A DNA stretch of 7,512 bases from Clostridia bacterium (GTDB lineage: Bacteria; Bacillota; Clostridia; Christensenellales; Maliibacteriaceae), in the NCBI GenBank assembly GCA_017935825.1, contig JAGBGW010000212.1, positions 1-7,512 on the forward strand, written 5' to 3'. Made by a program: the position numbers and the translations under genes. This document shows positions 1 to 6,319 of this stretch, piece after piece; the stretch's first letter is position 1; the number at the start of each line of letters is the position of its first letter. The notes under the pieces were generated by a model. It was not told the DNA's origin, did no database searches, and saw only the letters and a program-made list of their open reading frames with translations.

Positions 1-1
1 C

Positions 2-277
2 GAAGGCACGGATGAACTGCACGAGGCAAACAGTGTCATCATCTCCATCTCGCAGGGTCCGCAGAACGTCATCGTGCGTTCCACCACAGGTCTTGATGTA
101 AATGGTCGCGGTCTTCTTGTGGCAGACGATCACGGTCACACCACCCGTCCCGGCATCTTTGCTTCCGGCGACGTGGTCAACGGCGCCCGTACTGTGGTCG
201 AGGCCGTTGCACACAGCAAGATCGTTGCAGAAGCCATGCACGAATACATCCAGTCCCTTCCCGAGGATGAGGAATAA
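2..277 (+). CDS. FAD-dependent NAD(P)H oxidoreductase, glutamate synthase small-subunit (GltD) family, C-terminal part
   Basis: Partial gene: the last 91 residues are visible and the start lies outside the window. The fragment carries the end of the second dinucleotide-binding region, with GIFASGDV (fragment residues 51-58) followed by NGARTVVEAVAHSKIVAEAM (60-79). This is the hallmark FAD/NAD(P) tail of GltD-like proteins, where the GD contacts FAD and the following helix closes the fold. Such proteins pass electrons from NAD(P)H through FAD and N-terminal Fe-S clusters, either to a glutamate synthase large subunit or to other partners (NfnB/sulfide dehydrogenase type, PreT type). The missing N-terminus prevents choosing between these. 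It ends with TAA, and a ydcF-like gene starts 3 nt later, so the two are probably co-transcribed. Family membership is clear; the exact substrate is not. Confidence 0.82.
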   Translation, partial: EGTDELHEANSVIISISQGPQNVIVRSTTGLDVNGRGLLVADDHGHTTRPGIFASGDVVNGARTVVEAVAHSKIVAEAMHEYIQSLPEDEE

Positions 278-280
278 GCT

Positions 281-1066
281 TTGGAACAGATCGCACAATG
301 CATCAATATTCTGGGACGTTTCTGCGGCAAGCGGGACGTCCCGCTTTTGAATAAAGAAGAATTAGAAAAGAACTTCTGCTTCTTGCAGGCTGACGTTTTG
401 GTGCTGTTTGGCGGCAGTATCCTTTGCGGTGGCGATGTACTGGCACAGGCCATGCAGGAAGGTGTTGCTAAACACTACCTGATCGTAGGTGGTGAAGGAC
501 ATACCACACAGACCCTGCGCGATATCGTCCATGCAAAATATCCCCATATCAAAACGGATGGTCTGCCTGAGGCAAGGGTCTTTGCTGCTTATTTAAAAGA
601 GAAATACAACCTGCAGGCGGATGCACTTGAATGTGTCTCCACCAACTGCGGCAACAATATCACCAATCTGCTTGCTCTGTTGGATGAAAAAGGTTTTGCG
701 CGAGACAGCATCATTCTCATGCAGGATGCCACCATGCAGTACCGCATGCAAGCAGGTCTTCAAAAGCATGCTCCCGACACCACCATCATTAACTTTGCCA
801 CCTATCACGCAGAAGTGGTGGTGCAAAACGACGAACTATGTTATGCCTCCCCCATCGACGGCATGTGGAATATCGACCGTTATGTCAACCTCTTGATGGG
901 TGAAATCCCCCGTCTTCGTGATGACGCATCGGGCTACGGTCCCAAGGGTCAGAACTTCATCGCCCATGTGGATATTCCCGATGATGTGGAGCAAGCATTC
1001 ACTCTGCTCCAATCCCATTTCGGAAATCAAGTCCGCAAGGCAAATCCGTTGTATGCGACAAAATAA
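281..1066 (+). CDS. ydcF: YdcF-like DUF218 (ElyC/SanA/YdcF) family protein
   Basis: A 261-aa soluble protein, close to the length of E. coli YdcF (266 aa) and recalling it along the whole chain. Visible family motifs are LIVGGEGHTT (67-76), the acidic PEA at 97-99, STNCGNN (120-126), QDATMQYR (148-155), GEIPRLRDD (207-215) and GYGPKGQNFIAHVD (218-231). The DUF218 fold is Rossmann-like; E. coli YdcF has been reported to bind S-adenosylmethionine, but its reaction is unknown. No signal peptide or membrane helix is seen, unlike SanA or ElyC. The start is TTG at 281: GAGGA at 269-273 lies 7 nt upstream, and the N-terminus (IAQCINILGRF) resembles the start of YdcF. It follows the GltD-like gene by 3 nt, so translation is likely coupled. 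It ends at a hairpin terminator shared with the convergent XRE gene. Family assignment is firm; function is open. Confidence 0.85.
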   Translation: MEQIAQCINILGRFCGKRDVPLLNKEELEKNFCFLQADVLVLFGGSILCGGDVLAQAMQEGVAKHYLIVGGEGHTTQTLRDIVHAKYPHIKTDGLPEARVFAAYLKEKYNLQADALECVSTNCGNNITNLLALLDEKGFARDSIILMQDATMQYRMQAGLQKHAPDTTIINFATYHAEVVVQNDELCYASPIDGMWNIDRYVNLLMGEIPRLRDDASGYGPKGQNFIAHVDIPDDVEQAFTLLQSHFGNQVRKANPLYATK

Positions 1067-1101
1067 AAAAGATGTGCGTCAATTTGATGCACATCTTTTT
1101 T
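1062..1101. terminator. Bidirectional intrinsic terminator between ydcF-like and XRE genes
   Basis: An 11-bp stem (1071-1081 with 1085-1095, one G-T pair) closes on a 3-nt ATT loop. A run of A's precedes it and a run of T's follows (1096-1101), so the hairpin carries a U-tract in both directions. It lies just after the ydcF stop (1064-1066) and abuts the XRE stop (1100-1102), which fits termination of both convergent transcripts. Confidence 0.85.
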
Positions 1102-1342
1102 ATTGAATCTCTTGTTCCAGATTATCAAATAACTCGCTGTTGAAAAATTCCCGCAAGCTGATTTCCAGTCCATCACAAAGTTTCTTCAACGAAACCACAC
1201 CGGGATTTTTACTTTTTTCATTCAGCATACTGTAAATTGTTGACGGAGAAACACCGGACACCGTTGCCAGCGCATTAACTGCCATGTGTCGTTCTTCACA
1301 CAGTTCAAGAATGCGTCTTGCTACAGCTTCTTTTGTATTCAA
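1100..1342 (-). CDS. Small XRE-family helix-turn-helix transcriptional regulator
   Basis: An 80-aa protein that is almost only a DNA-binding domain. The HTH_3/Cro-CI-like fold spans residues 5-68, with the helix-turn-helix around residues 20-40 (LATVSGVSPSTIYSML, then NEKSKNPGVVSLKKLCDGL). The end (SLREFFNSELFDNLEQEIQ) is a short acidic tail with no sensor or peptidase domain. The start is TTG at 1342-1340, because AGGAGG (1357-1352) sits 9 nt upstream. The ATG at 1349-1347 is in another frame and stops after 14 codons. The gene is divergent from the SLOG gene across 129 bp filled with repeated CGA-N4-TC(G/C) motifs, one of which (1359-1368) directly abuts this gene's ribosome site. Autoregulation and control of the neighbour are therefore likely (inference). 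Such small regulators are common in Clostridia chromosomes. Confidence 0.85.
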   Translation of the reverse strand: MNTKEAVARRILELCEERHMAVNALATVSGVSPSTIYSMLNEKSKNPGVVSLKKLCDGLEISLREFFNSELFDNLEQEIQ

Positions 1343-1357
1343 TTGGCATCCCCTCCT

Positions 1358-1456
1358 GCGATATATCGTGATTTGAGTTTACCCAAATCTGCGACAAATC
1401 GTGTGGGACATATCGCAATTTTCATTTGGTCACGTTATAATTGCGATATATCCCAC
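1358..1456. promoter_or_regulatory. Four-site operator-like array in the XRE/SLOG divergent region
   Basis: Four copies of a CGA-N4-TC(G/C) motif are visible: CGATATATCG (1359-1368, perfect palindrome), CGACAAATCG (1392-1401), CGATATGTCC on the minus strand (1416-1407) and CGATATATCC (1444-1453). The last two lie in 18-bp arms, 1403-1420 and 1439-1456, that form an inverted repeat with 17 of 18 positions matching and an 18-nt spacer. The spacing suggests cooperative binding of dimers. The first copy directly abuts the XRE ribosome site, and the last overlaps the -10 box of the SLOG promoter. That the XRE protein is the binder is inference from position and symmetry. Confidence 0.72.
1413..1441 (+). 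promoter_or_regulatory. Promoter of the SLOG-family gene
   Basis: A perfect TATAAT lies at 1436-1441, 30 nt before the ATG. With a 17-nt spacer the -35 position is TCGCAA (1413-1418), a poor match to TTGACA. The -35 falls in the left arm and the end of the -10 in the right arm of the 18-bp inverted repeat, so a bound repressor would cover the whole promoter. Confidence 0.65.
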
Positions 1457-1471
1457 AAGCGAGGTGCTTTT

Positions 1472-1918
1472 ATGTCAACATGCACATTTTTTGGTCATCG
1501 TGATTGCCCCGTTTCCATCAAATCCAAACTGCGCACAGTGTTGATTGATTTAATCGAGAATCACATGGTAGACATGTTTTATGTTGGTCAGCAAGGTGCA
1601 TTTGACAGCATGGTTCGTTCTATTTTAAAAGAATTGGTATCTGTATATCCGCACATTCATTATGCAGTTGTTTTAGAACGGATACCATCAAAACGAGATG
1701 AATTTGATACGCGCGATTACACCGACACCATACTGCCCGAAGGAATCGAGGAAATCCATCCCCGTTTTGCAATTTCCTGGCGCAACCGATGGATGCTCAA
1801 ACAGTCTGATTATGTCGTTACCTATATCACGCGTAATCAAGGTGGCGCAGCACAGTTTGCACAAATGGCAGCACGTCAAAAGAAAACCATCGTTAAAATT
1901 ACAGATATGACATCATAA
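1472..1918 (+). CDS. SLOG-superfamily (DUF1273/YpsA-like) protein, possible nucleotide-ligand sensor
   Basis: A 148-aa soluble protein with a Rossmann-like SLOG layout. It has an N-terminal strand with the signature TFFGHRDC (5-12), a second strand and loop FYVGQQGAFD (36-45), the segment RNRWMLKQSDYVVTYI (104-119), and a glycine-rich GGAAQFA (124-130) before the last helix and strand. In the SMF/DprA-LOG superfamily these glycine loops form a nucleotide-binding pocket. Members with known activity include LOG phosphoribohydrolases; comparative work has proposed others as sensors of nucleotide-derived signals. The activity of this subfamily is not established. The ATG at 1472 is chosen because GAGGTG (1461-1466) lies 5 nt upstream and the conserved TFFGH strand begins at once. 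The frame is open further upstream, but that stretch overlaps the promoter and operators. Control by the divergent XRE gene is likely. Confidence 0.8.
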   Translation: MSTCTFFGHRDCPVSIKSKLRTVLIDLIENHMVDMFYVGQQGAFDSMVRSILKELVSVYPHIHYAVVLERIPSKRDEFDTRDYTDTILPEGIEEIHPRFAISWRNRWMLKQSDYVVTYITRNQGGAAQFAQMAARQKKTIVKITDMTS

Positions 1919-1972
1919 GATTCTCATCCTGCAGGAGCTTTTCTATTAAAACTGTATACTTTTTTGTACTGC

Positions 1973-2001
1973 TTGTTTTCCCTATGTGTATCTTTTATAA
2001 T
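1973..2001 (+). promoter_or_regulatory. Sigma-A type promoter of the aldo/keto reductase gene
   Basis: TTGTTT (1973-1978), a 17-nt spacer and a perfect TATAAT (1996-2001). Transcription would start near 2008, giving a leader of roughly 60 nt. The promoter sits in an AT-rich 152-bp gap after the SLOG gene, so the reductase is expected to have its own transcript. Confidence 0.75.
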
Positions 2002-2070
2002 TGTGATAACGAATGCATCTGTATTTTCAGATGAAACATATTGCTATCAAATGCAAAGGAGAGTATTCAC

Positions 2071-3000
2071 ATGAAAATGCTCAATGTGGTCAATGGACCG
2101 CAGAATGTTTCCGCTATCGTGCAGGGCTGCATGCGCATGACCGACCTGGATGCACAATCCGCTGCAAAGGTCATCCGCACTGCTTACGACGAAGGCATCA
2201 ATTTCTACGATCATGCTACCTGCTACGGTCCCGATGGTCTTGCAGAAACCGTGTTCGGCAACGCATTCCCCCTGACCGGCATCAAGCGTGAGGACATCAT
2301 CCTCCAGTCCAAGTGCGGCATCTGCAACTTCCGCGGTGAGTTCGACTGGACTAAAGAAAACATTCTGGAATCCGCCGACGACATCCTTCGCCGCCTGAAG
2401 ACCGACTATCTGGACGTTCTGCTTCTGCACCGCCCCGACGTCATCTTCGAGCCCGAAGAGGTTGCAGCAGCTTTTGATGAGCTGGAAGCAGCAGGCAAGG
2501 TTCGTCACTTTGGTATGAGCAACCTTGTTCCCCTGCAGATCGAGCTTTTGAAGAAGTATGTAAAGCAGCCCCTGGTCTTCAACCAGCTGCAGCTTTCTCT
2601 TGACCAGGCACAGCTGATCGACCAGCCGCTGTACATGAACAACATGGACACTGATTTTTCCATCAACCGTGACGGTAACATCATGGAATACTGCCGTTTG
2701 AAGGATATCACCATTCAGGCTTGGTCTCCCCTGCAGGTCGGCTTCTTCAAGGGCACCTTCGTGGACAACCCCGACTTCCCCGAGCTGAACCGTGTCCTGG
2801 GTGAGCTTGCTGAGCGCGAGGGCGTTTCCAAGGCAGCTATCGCAATCGCATGGGTACTGCGCCACCCCGCAAAGATGCAGGCAATCATCGGCACCATGAA
2901 CCCCGAACACGTCAAGGATGCCTGCGCCGCCACCAACGTCAAACTCTCCCACCACGATTGGTACGCACTGTACCTTGCATCCGGCAGATATCTTCCGTAA
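2071..3000 (+). CDS. Aldo/keto reductase (YdhF-like NAD(P)H-dependent oxidoreductase)
   Basis: A 309-aa cytoplasmic (beta/alpha)8-barrel enzyme of the usual aldo/keto reductase length. The catalytic tetrad is complete: Asp47 (NFYDHATCYG), Tyr52, Lys81 (QSKCGI) and His120 (LLLHRPD). Further family marks are GKVRHFGMSN (142-151), FNQLQLS (170-176), WSP (218-220) and the NAD(P)-binding stretch AIIGTMNPEHVKDA (271-284). It reduces aldehydes or ketones with NAD(P)H. It resembles E. coli YdhF most, including the HADIYG-like DHATCYG and LIHRPDP-like LLHRPDV segments, but the physiological substrate is unknown. The ATG at 2071 is chosen because AAAGGAG (2055-2061) lies 9 nt before it. An upstream in-frame TTG at 2041 would place that ribosome site inside the gene. 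The gene has its own promoter and a strong terminator, so it is probably monocistronic. Confidence 0.93.
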   Translation: MKMLNVVNGPQNVSAIVQGCMRMTDLDAQSAAKVIRTAYDEGINFYDHATCYGPDGLAETVFGNAFPLTGIKREDIILQSKCGICNFRGEFDWTKENILESADDILRRLKTDYLDVLLLHRPDVIFEPEEVAAAFDELEAAGKVRHFGMSNLVPLQIELLKKYVKQPLVFNQLQLSLDQAQLIDQPLYMNNMDTDFSINRDGNIMEYCRLKDITIQAWSPLQVGFFKGTFVDNPDFPELNRVLGELAEREGVSKAAIAIAWVLRHPAKMQAIIGTMNPEHVKDACAATNVKLSHHDWYALYLASGRYLP

Positions 3001-3025
3001 GAAGATTTGCTGAATAAGTGAAATC

Positions 3026-3058
3026 AAACAGCCCTTCCGTTTGGAAGGGCTGTTTTTT
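3026..3058 (+). terminator. Intrinsic terminator of the aldo/keto reductase gene
   Basis: A 13-bp perfect stem (3026-3038 with 3043-3055) has a GTTT loop and a T-run through 3058. Its core is GCCCTTCC/GGAAGGGC. The minus-strand gene ending at 3067 converges here. In that direction the U-tract is shorter and interrupted, so it may also work as a weaker terminator for the alpha-galactosidase transcript. Confidence 0.92.
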
Positions 3059-3066
3059 CGTGTTCA

Positions 3067-5202
3067 TCAGTATTCCAGTTCAAAAATTCTTGCACAAATG
3101 GGTGCAGGAAGGTCTACCGTCAGGTTGCCCGTCTGCGGATTCCATTCAAAGGAGGTGCCGCTGTCTTCAGGGTAGGCGCAGTTCACTTTGACGTTTTCAT
3201 TGCCCTTTAAGAATTCCACTGGCAGTACACAGCGACTCGTGGGCGCATTGCGGCGCCATACCACGACGTAAGCTTTGTGCTCTGTCTTCAGGCCAAGGCT
3301 AATCCAGTTATCCGTAAAGCGCGAAGTGCCAAGGGGCCAGAAGGGCAGGGATACCTTGATATCCTGACGGATGGTCTTGTAGTAATCCAGCGCTTCTTTT
3401 ACAAGGTTGAAGTCGTCCTCGGGGATTTCCGCCAGATGTCCCGACTGATGCACGCGCTGCAACAGCGCATTGCACATATTGAACACTGCCTCTTCCCTGC
3501 CGCCGCCCTTCATGGGATAGCTCCAGATGGCGCTCTGTTCAGGGGTGACGCCCGTGGGTGCATTTGCCGAGATGGTGGCGTAGCGAAGATAATCATCCTG
3601 ATCACTGGTGGACTGGATGCTGTGACGGGAAAGCAGCGCATAGTCGATGCGAAGACCGCCCGAAGAGCAGTTTTCGATGATCAGATCGGGATAGCGTTCA
3701 AAGACGGAATCGATCCATGCCAGATAGGCACGCTGATGACCCAGCATACCCTCGCCCACGCTGTCAGCATAAAGCTCCGTGCCAATGCCGGGCTCGATGT
3801 TGTAGTCCATCTTAATGTAGCCTACGTGATAGTCGCGAACCAAGCGGTCGATGACCTCATTGGCGTGTGCGATGACTTCGGGATTGCGGAAGTCCAGCTG
3901 CCAACGACTTCTGTCGTGGACCTTCTTGCCGTGACGCACGAAGAACCAATCGTCGGGCACGCGCGCCGCCTTGGGACAGCAGATGCCCATGACCTCGATT
4001 TCCAGCCACACGCCGGGGATCATGCCCTTGGAACGGATGTAATCCATGACCTCTTCCAGACCGTTGGGGAATCGCTCATAGCTGGGCAGCCATTCCCCCA
4101 CGTTGTCCCACCAAAAGCCTGCCGCATACCAGCCTGCATCCACGCAGAAGTATTCGCAGCCTGCCTTGTGTGCGGCGTCGATGAGCGGAATTTCCTTTGC
4201 CGTCGTGGGGTCTGCCCAAAGACAGTTCATATAATCGTTGAAGATGACGCAGAGTTTCTCATTGTCGTCATTTTTACGGCGGATCGCGCGGCGATAGCGG
4301 GTCAGTTCTCCCATGGCATCGTCAAACTTGCCGATGGTGCTGCCCACGCACACGGGCACGGTGGTGAAGGTGTCACCCGGCTGCAGATTCTTCCACCAAT
4401 GGGATTCGGTCTCGGTGGGACCTGCCAGCTGGATGTAGTAGCTGCCGGCCTGATCGCTGATCTCCCAATGCCAGGAGCCGTTGTGTTCGATCTGCCAGAA
4501 CAGATTGCTGCCCGTCTCGAGGTTTTCCAAAAGACCCATGGGCAGATATTCCTTGGAGGACCAGTTGCCGATGTTGGTAGCGCCGATGACCTTGGAGGAA
4601 CGCTGCACCTCGTCGGGCTGACACTTTGCCATACCAAGTTGAGGGAACGAGTAGCTTTCCCACTGCATTTCACGCTGCCAACCGTTGTGAGGGTACCAGA
4701 CGCGCATTTTGTCATCGGTGGAAAGCAGACCTTCCTTCTCGATGCCCGTCAATGCGAAGGAAGAAACATACTCAAGTCCCTGCGGCTCCGTGCCCACGTT
4801 GGTCACGTCCGTCCAGCAGCGCACCGCCTGAATGCCATCGAAGAACTGATAATGCGTCACGGTGTCAATGCCGCAGATGTCGTCGTGCATTTTGACTTCC
4901 AGCTTTCGCCCGGAGTCGTTTCTGGTATCCACAAAGTCCACCAGCTGCATGCGGTAACCGGGACCCGTACCGATGTATTTATTGCCATGGCGCTCACCGG
5001 GACGATTCTGTCCCGAGATCATGATCTCAAGCACATTGTAGCGTTCCGTCTCGATGCGCAGATTGCCGTCCTTGTCGTGCACACGCAGAATCTTGCTCTC
5101 ATCAAAAGGCAAAGCCGAAAAATGCAGTAGCTTGCAGGTACCATCTTCTTTCTTCTCAAAAACAAGATGCAAACCATTCTCGTCAATATGGATCAGGTGC
5201 AT
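3067..5202 (-). CDS. Alpha-galactosidase, glycoside hydrolase family GH36 (melibiase)
   Basis: A 711-aa enzyme with the length and layout of bacterial GH36. An N-terminal beta-sandwich (about 1-300) is followed by a TIM barrel (about 315-620) and a C-terminal beta domain ending at 711. Barrel motifs are visible: VDAGWYA (354-360), GVWLEIEVMG (397-406), the nucleophile strand GYIKMDYN with Asp466, and ENCSSGGLRIDYALL (510-524) followed by STSDQDD (531-537), in which Asp534 is the probable acid/base. It should cleave terminal alpha-galactosides such as melibiose or raffinose-type sugars with retention. No signal peptide is present, so it acts in the cytoplasm on imported sugar, although no transporter or regulator gene is adjacent. 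The ATG at 5202 has AGGAGG (5214-5209) 6 nt upstream. The open frame reaches 5349, but that part is promoter and leader. It ends in two consecutive TGA codons (3064-3069). Confidence 0.92.
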   Translation of the reverse strand: MHLIHIDENGLHLVFEKKEDGTCKLLHFSALPFDESKILRVHDKDGNLRIETERYNVLEIMISGQNRPGERHGNKYIGTGPGYRMQLVDFVDTRNDSGRKLEVKMHDDICGIDTVTHYQFFDGIQAVRCWTDVTNVGTEPQGLEYVSSFALTGIEKEGLLSTDDKMRVWYPHNGWQREMQWESYSFPQLGMAKCQPDEVQRSSKVIGATNIGNWSSKEYLPMGLLENLETGSNLFWQIEHNGSWHWEISDQAGSYYIQLAGPTETESHWWKNLQPGDTFTTVPVCVGSTIGKFDDAMGELTRYRRAIRRKNDDNEKLCVIFNDYMNCLWADPTTAKEIPLIDAAHKAGCEYFCVDAGWYAAGFWWDNVGEWLPSYERFPNGLEEVMDYIRSKGMIPGVWLEIEVMGICCPKAARVPDDWFFVRHGKKVHDRSRWQLDFRNPEVIAHANEVIDRLVRDYHVGYIKMDYNIEPGIGTELYADSVGEGMLGHQRAYLAWIDSVFERYPDLIIENCSSGGLRIDYALLSRHSIQSTSDQDDYLRYATISANAPTGVTPEQSAIWSYPMKGGGREEAVFNMCNALLQRVHQSGHLAEIPEDDFNLVKEALDYYKTIRQDIKVSLPFWPLGTSRFTDNWISLGLKTEHKAYVVVWRRNAPTSRCVLPVEFLKGNENVKVNCAYPEDSGTSFEWNPQTGNLTVDLPAPICARIFELEY

Positions 5203-5259
5203 ACTACCCCTCCTGTATTTTGTGTCAATCAGTATTCCGTTCCGATTTCTGTTACAAGA

Positions 5260-5288
5260 ATAGTACCATATCAACTTAACGAATGCAA
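5260..5288 (-). promoter_or_regulatory. Probable promoter of the alpha-galactosidase gene
   Basis: On the minus strand TTGCAT (5288-5283), a 17-nt spacer and TACTAT (5265-5260) lie about 60 nt before the ATG. Both boxes are imperfect. A second, weaker pair (TTGTAA 5257-5252 and TACTGA, also 17 nt apart) lies downstream. No catabolite-repression (cre-like) site was recognised. Confidence 0.5.
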
Positions 5289-5350
5289 ATTCTTTCCAAA
5301 CCGAATTAACCGCCGACCTTTTGAATGCCAACTGCCTCTCAGATGCCATA

Positions 5351-5381
5351 TAAAAACAGGCTCCCGATTGGGAGCCTGTTT
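5351..5381 (-). terminator. Intrinsic terminator of the transketolase operon
   Basis: A 12-bp perfect stem (5354-5365 with 5370-5381) has a 4-nt loop and a core of CAGGCTCCC/GGGAGCCTG. On the minus strand it begins 6 nt after the transketolase C-subunit stop and is followed by a T-rich stretch. It separates the operon from the alpha-galactosidase gene on the same strand. Confidence 0.9.
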
Positions 5382-5386
5382 GGTTT

Positions 5387-6319
5387 TTACTTGCAAAGTT
5401 CCATCGCCGTTTCCACGATGTTTTCTTTGGTGATGCCGTTCATTGCAAGGAGGCGTTCGTAGGGGGCGGACATGCCGAACTGATCCTGAATGCCCAGGAT
5501 GCGGACAATACCTTTGCCTTCCTGTGCTACCACGGCGGAGACTGCATAGCCAAGACCGTTGATGATGTTGTGATCCTCTACGGTGATGATCTTGCCGCAG
5601 CGCTCGATGCAGGTTTTCACTGCATCGACGTCCAGGGGTTTTACCGTGTGCATATCAAGGACGGTTGCGTGGATGCCCTGCTGCTCCAGCATCTTTGCGG
5701 CTTCAAGGGCGATGCAGACGGTGTCGCCGTTGGCGATGATCGCCACGTCTTCACCATTTGCAAGTTCGATGGCCTTGCCAATGACAAATTCCGTTTCTTC
5801 ATTATAAATGCAAGGCACCGCGTCACGGGTAAAGCGCAGGTATACAGGGCCGTATTTCTCAGCGGAAGCTTTCACCAAAGCCTTCGCGGCGTAGTAGTCC
5901 GCAGGCATGACCACCGTCATGTTGGGCAGCGTGCACATGATGCCGTAATCTTCGATGCACTGGTGGGTTGCGCCGTCGTTGGCAGGTGTCACACCACCGT
6001 GGGAGCATGCAATTTTCACATTCAGATTGGGATAGCAGATCATCTGACGGATCTGCTCACACATGCGCATGGAGCCAAATGCCGCGTACGTTACCACAAA
6101 GGGGATCTTGTCACAGGTGGCAAGACCTGCCGCCACACCTGCAGCGTTCTGTTCTGCGATGCCAACGTTAATATGGCGATCGGCACACTGTGCTTTGAAT
6201 GCATCGGTCTTGCAGGATTTTCCGATGTCCGCGTCGATCAGATAGATCTTATCGTTTTCAAGACCAAGCTGGGCTACGACCTCGCCGAAGCCGTCACGGG
6301 TTGCTTTTTTCATCGTCAT
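5387..6319 (-). CDS. Transketolase, C-terminal subunit (pyrimidine-binding and C-terminal domains)
   Basis: A 310-aa protein equal to the second half of a classical transketolase. The pyrimidine-binding domain covers about 1-165 and carries the thiamine-diphosphate-activating glutamate Glu56 in NVGIAEQNAAGVAAGLA. It also shows the substrate-loop segment SHGGVTPANDGATHQ and the stretch MPADYYAAKALV. The transketolase C domain follows from about 185, with DMHTVKPLD and VEDHNIINGLG. With the N-terminal subunit it forms the enzyme that moves two-carbon units between sugar phosphates in the non-oxidative pentose phosphate pathway. The ATG at 6319 overlaps the upstream gene's stop as ATGA, with GGAGG (6331-6327) 7 nt before it, so translation is coupled. 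A second ATG lies two codons later. The reading frame is intact, but its partner gene carries an in-frame TGA, so the activity of the pair depends on how that codon is read. Confidence 0.93.
   Translation of the reverse strand: MTMKKATRDGFGEVVAQLGLENDKIYLIDADIGKSCKTDAFKAQCADRHINVGIAEQNAAGVAAGLATCDKIPFVVTYAAFGSMRMCEQIRQMICYPNLNVKIACSHGGVTPANDGATHQCIEDYGIMCTLPNMTVVMPADYYAAKALVKASAEKYGPVYLRFTRDAVPCIYNEETEFVIGKAIELANGEDVAIIANGDTVCIALEAAKMLEQQGIHATVLDMHTVKPLDVDAVKTCIERCGKIITVEDHNIINGLGYAVSAVVAQEGKGIVRILGIQDQFGMSAPYERLLAMNGITKENIVETAMELCK

Noticed and set aside
1286..1471. Upstream extension of the SLOG reading frame
   Set aside because: It overlaps the XRE gene, the operators and the promoter. 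The conserved TFFGHRDC strand begins right after ATG 1472, which has its own ribosome site.
1923..1945. TCCTGCAGGA palindrome followed by TTTT after the SLOG gene, as a terminator
   Set aside because: The palindrome allows only a 3-bp stem around a TGCA loop, too weak to be called a terminator.
2047..3027. 326-codon minus-strand frame opposite the aldo/keto reductase
   Set aside because: Shadow frame: its residues have no recognisable fold, and the plus-strand gene has the full catalytic tetrad, ribosome site, promoter and terminator.
3277..5130. 617-codon open frame on the plus strand opposite the alpha-galactosidase
   Set aside because: It has no ribosome site or family resemblance and lies wholly antisense to a gene with clear GH36 motifs. 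Codon bias of the real gene leaves the opposite frame open.
5203..5349. 49-codon N-terminal extension of the alpha-galactosidase
   Set aside because: The AGGAGG 6 nt before ATG 5202 and the promoter-like boxes at 5260-5288 fall inside the extension, and its residues do not look like GH36 sequence.
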